From assembly GCA_003415625.1 (NCBI GenBank), contig PYIU01000005.1, forward strand, positions 2,919,001 to 2,983,000: 64,000 nucleotides of DNA, written 5' to 3'. Source of the DNA: Aquanectria penicillioides. Its lineage: Eukaryota > Ascomycota > Sordariomycetes > Hypocreales > Nectriaceae. A model generated the notes under the pieces. That model had not been told where the DNA came from, searched no databases, and saw nothing but the letters and a program-made list of their open reading frames with translations. Shown here piece by piece: positions 63,250 to 64,000 of the stretch; within the stretch, counting starts at the first letter, position 1, and the number at the start of each line of letters is the position of its first letter. Made by a program: the position numbers and the translations under genes.

Positions 63250-63750
63250 CTATAAAGGCATTTAATTTTATATAATATACCCTTATATTTAAGTTTAATA
63301 GCATTATACCTTTATTTTATAGAAGTCTAAAGACTAGATTTATACTTTATTAAATGCCTTTTCCCCTTTATTATTTATATTAATACTGCACTTTAGCCTT
63401 CTTTACTAGCATTAATTATAAGGATAATCTCTTTAAATCCTTTAGAAAGGTTTAATATTGCTAGAATAAAAGCAAAAGTTATCTTTTCTTTAAGAACTGC
63501 TATAGCATTAGCTTATTTCTTACTTTATATCTATATAGTATCCTTCCTTAATAATTAAGTAAAAGGTCTAGTAATTTAAGTATATCTTTTAACCTAAATT
63601 TAATAGTAGCCTATAATTTCTAAAAATGCTTTAACCTACTTTAGGTTATAGTATCTTTTTTATTTATTAATCTTAATTACTTTTTCCTTTATTAGCTGCC
63701 TTTTAGCTATACTATATAAATATTTAATAATAATTGCAATATATTAATAG
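63250..63750 (-). pseudogene. Gypsy-type reverse transcriptase/RNase H remnant of D
   Basis: The - strand gives, in order, V-K-A-F-L-E-I-I-G-Y-Y (family V-R-x-F-L-G-x-x-x-Y-Y-R), I-T-R-P-F-T-x-L-L-R-K (family I-x-P-L-T-x-L-L-K), A-V-L-K-E-K, and I-N-A-S-x-x-G-x-S-A-V-L (family T-D-A-S-x-x-G-x-G-A-V-L, the RNase H start). This order is diagnostic of the RT/RNase H junction in Ty3/gypsy elements. Interrupted by stops; not functional. Confidence 0.75.
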
Positions 63751-64000
63751 AACTTTAACTTCCCTATAGAAATTATATATTTAAATAGCTTAATATTTAA
63801 AAGAGTTTTATTTAAATTAATTAAATGCTTTAAAATAAATTTCTATATATTAAGAAGTACCTTTTTTCTATTATATTTAGTTTTTAATCCTTTAATAGTA
63901 ATATTATTTAAAAAGGCTTAATAGACTTTTAGTAATAGATTAAAGAGAATTTTAATTATAATCCTTAAGAACTATACTATTAAATTGATTCCTTCTTGCA

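Larger units (their letters stand above)
58060..64000 (-). mobile_element. Ty3/gypsy-type LTR retrotransposon D, partial (runs off right edge)
   Basis: Left boundary is an LTR of 382 bp (58,060-58,441), the same family as the solo LTR at 2,587-2,969. The interior reads on the - strand: RT connection and RNase H remnants at about 63,250-63,750. The LTR in the window is therefore the 3' one, and the 5' LTR should lie beyond 64,000. RIP mutation is clear (stops at former Trp/Gln/Arg codons), but CA-containing words survive in the LTR. A 62-codon frame at 62,196-62,384 (-) may be a decayed pol fragment; I cannot place it. Confidence 0.75.

Overview
The window looks like a nuclear contig of a filamentous ascomycete (Pezizomycotina). 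The Rad54 and Rsc1/2-type proteins, short 50-85 nt introns with GT..AG ends and CTRAC branch sites, and massive RIP-type (repeat-induced point mutation) decay all fit. A Eurotiales host is my inference, not something I can prove here.

Layout. A gene island of about 14.7 kb with balanced base composition (19,439-34,127) lies between two extremely AT-rich blocks (1-19,350 and 34,440-64,000). The AT-rich blocks are nested retrotransposons with almost every codon wrecked by C-to-T and G-to-A changes. Left block: a LINE (C1, + strand, window starts inside it) carrying an inserted solo LTR of a Ty3/gypsy-type element; a relic repeat (E1); then a Ty1/copia-type LTR element (A, - strand, 6,090-19,438) interrupted by a second LINE copy (C5). 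Right block: relic E2 split by a complete copia element (B, 34,192-40,981, 5-bp target duplication TCTAT); a 5'-truncated LINE (C2) interrupted by an inverted LINE (C3) inside its own TAA microsatellite; a full-length LINE (C4, 50,543-57,457); an unidentified AT relic; and the 3' LTR and part of the body of a gypsy-type element (D) running off the right edge. All reading frames in the blocks are remnants or antisense shadows.

Gene island, left to right: an RSC chromatin-remodelling subunit of the Rsc1/Rsc2 type (+), an SLC25 mitochondrial carrier (-), a small two-helix membrane protein directly upstream of it (-), RAD54 (+) sharing a 500-bp divergent promoter with that pair, a 72-residue Rsa3-like ribosome assembly protein (+), and a four-exon Ytp1-like membrane protein (-). 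The remaining 3.1 kb (31,002-34,127) has no gene I can support. These are unrelated housekeeping functions, not a cluster.

The most informative signals are: (i) an LTR pair that records before and after RIP within one element, suggesting that cytosines preceded by G were spared; (ii) a RIP boundary falling inside an LTR at the island edge; (iii) nesting and target-site duplications that order the insertions; (iv) a stop-free 63-nt intron inside the BAH domain of the Rsc1/2 gene; and (v) two tandem ORFs in the same frame separated by one TGA and six codons. I did not find convincing evidence of a wholly new gene system. Splice sites and element ends were read by eye; no database search or computation was run.
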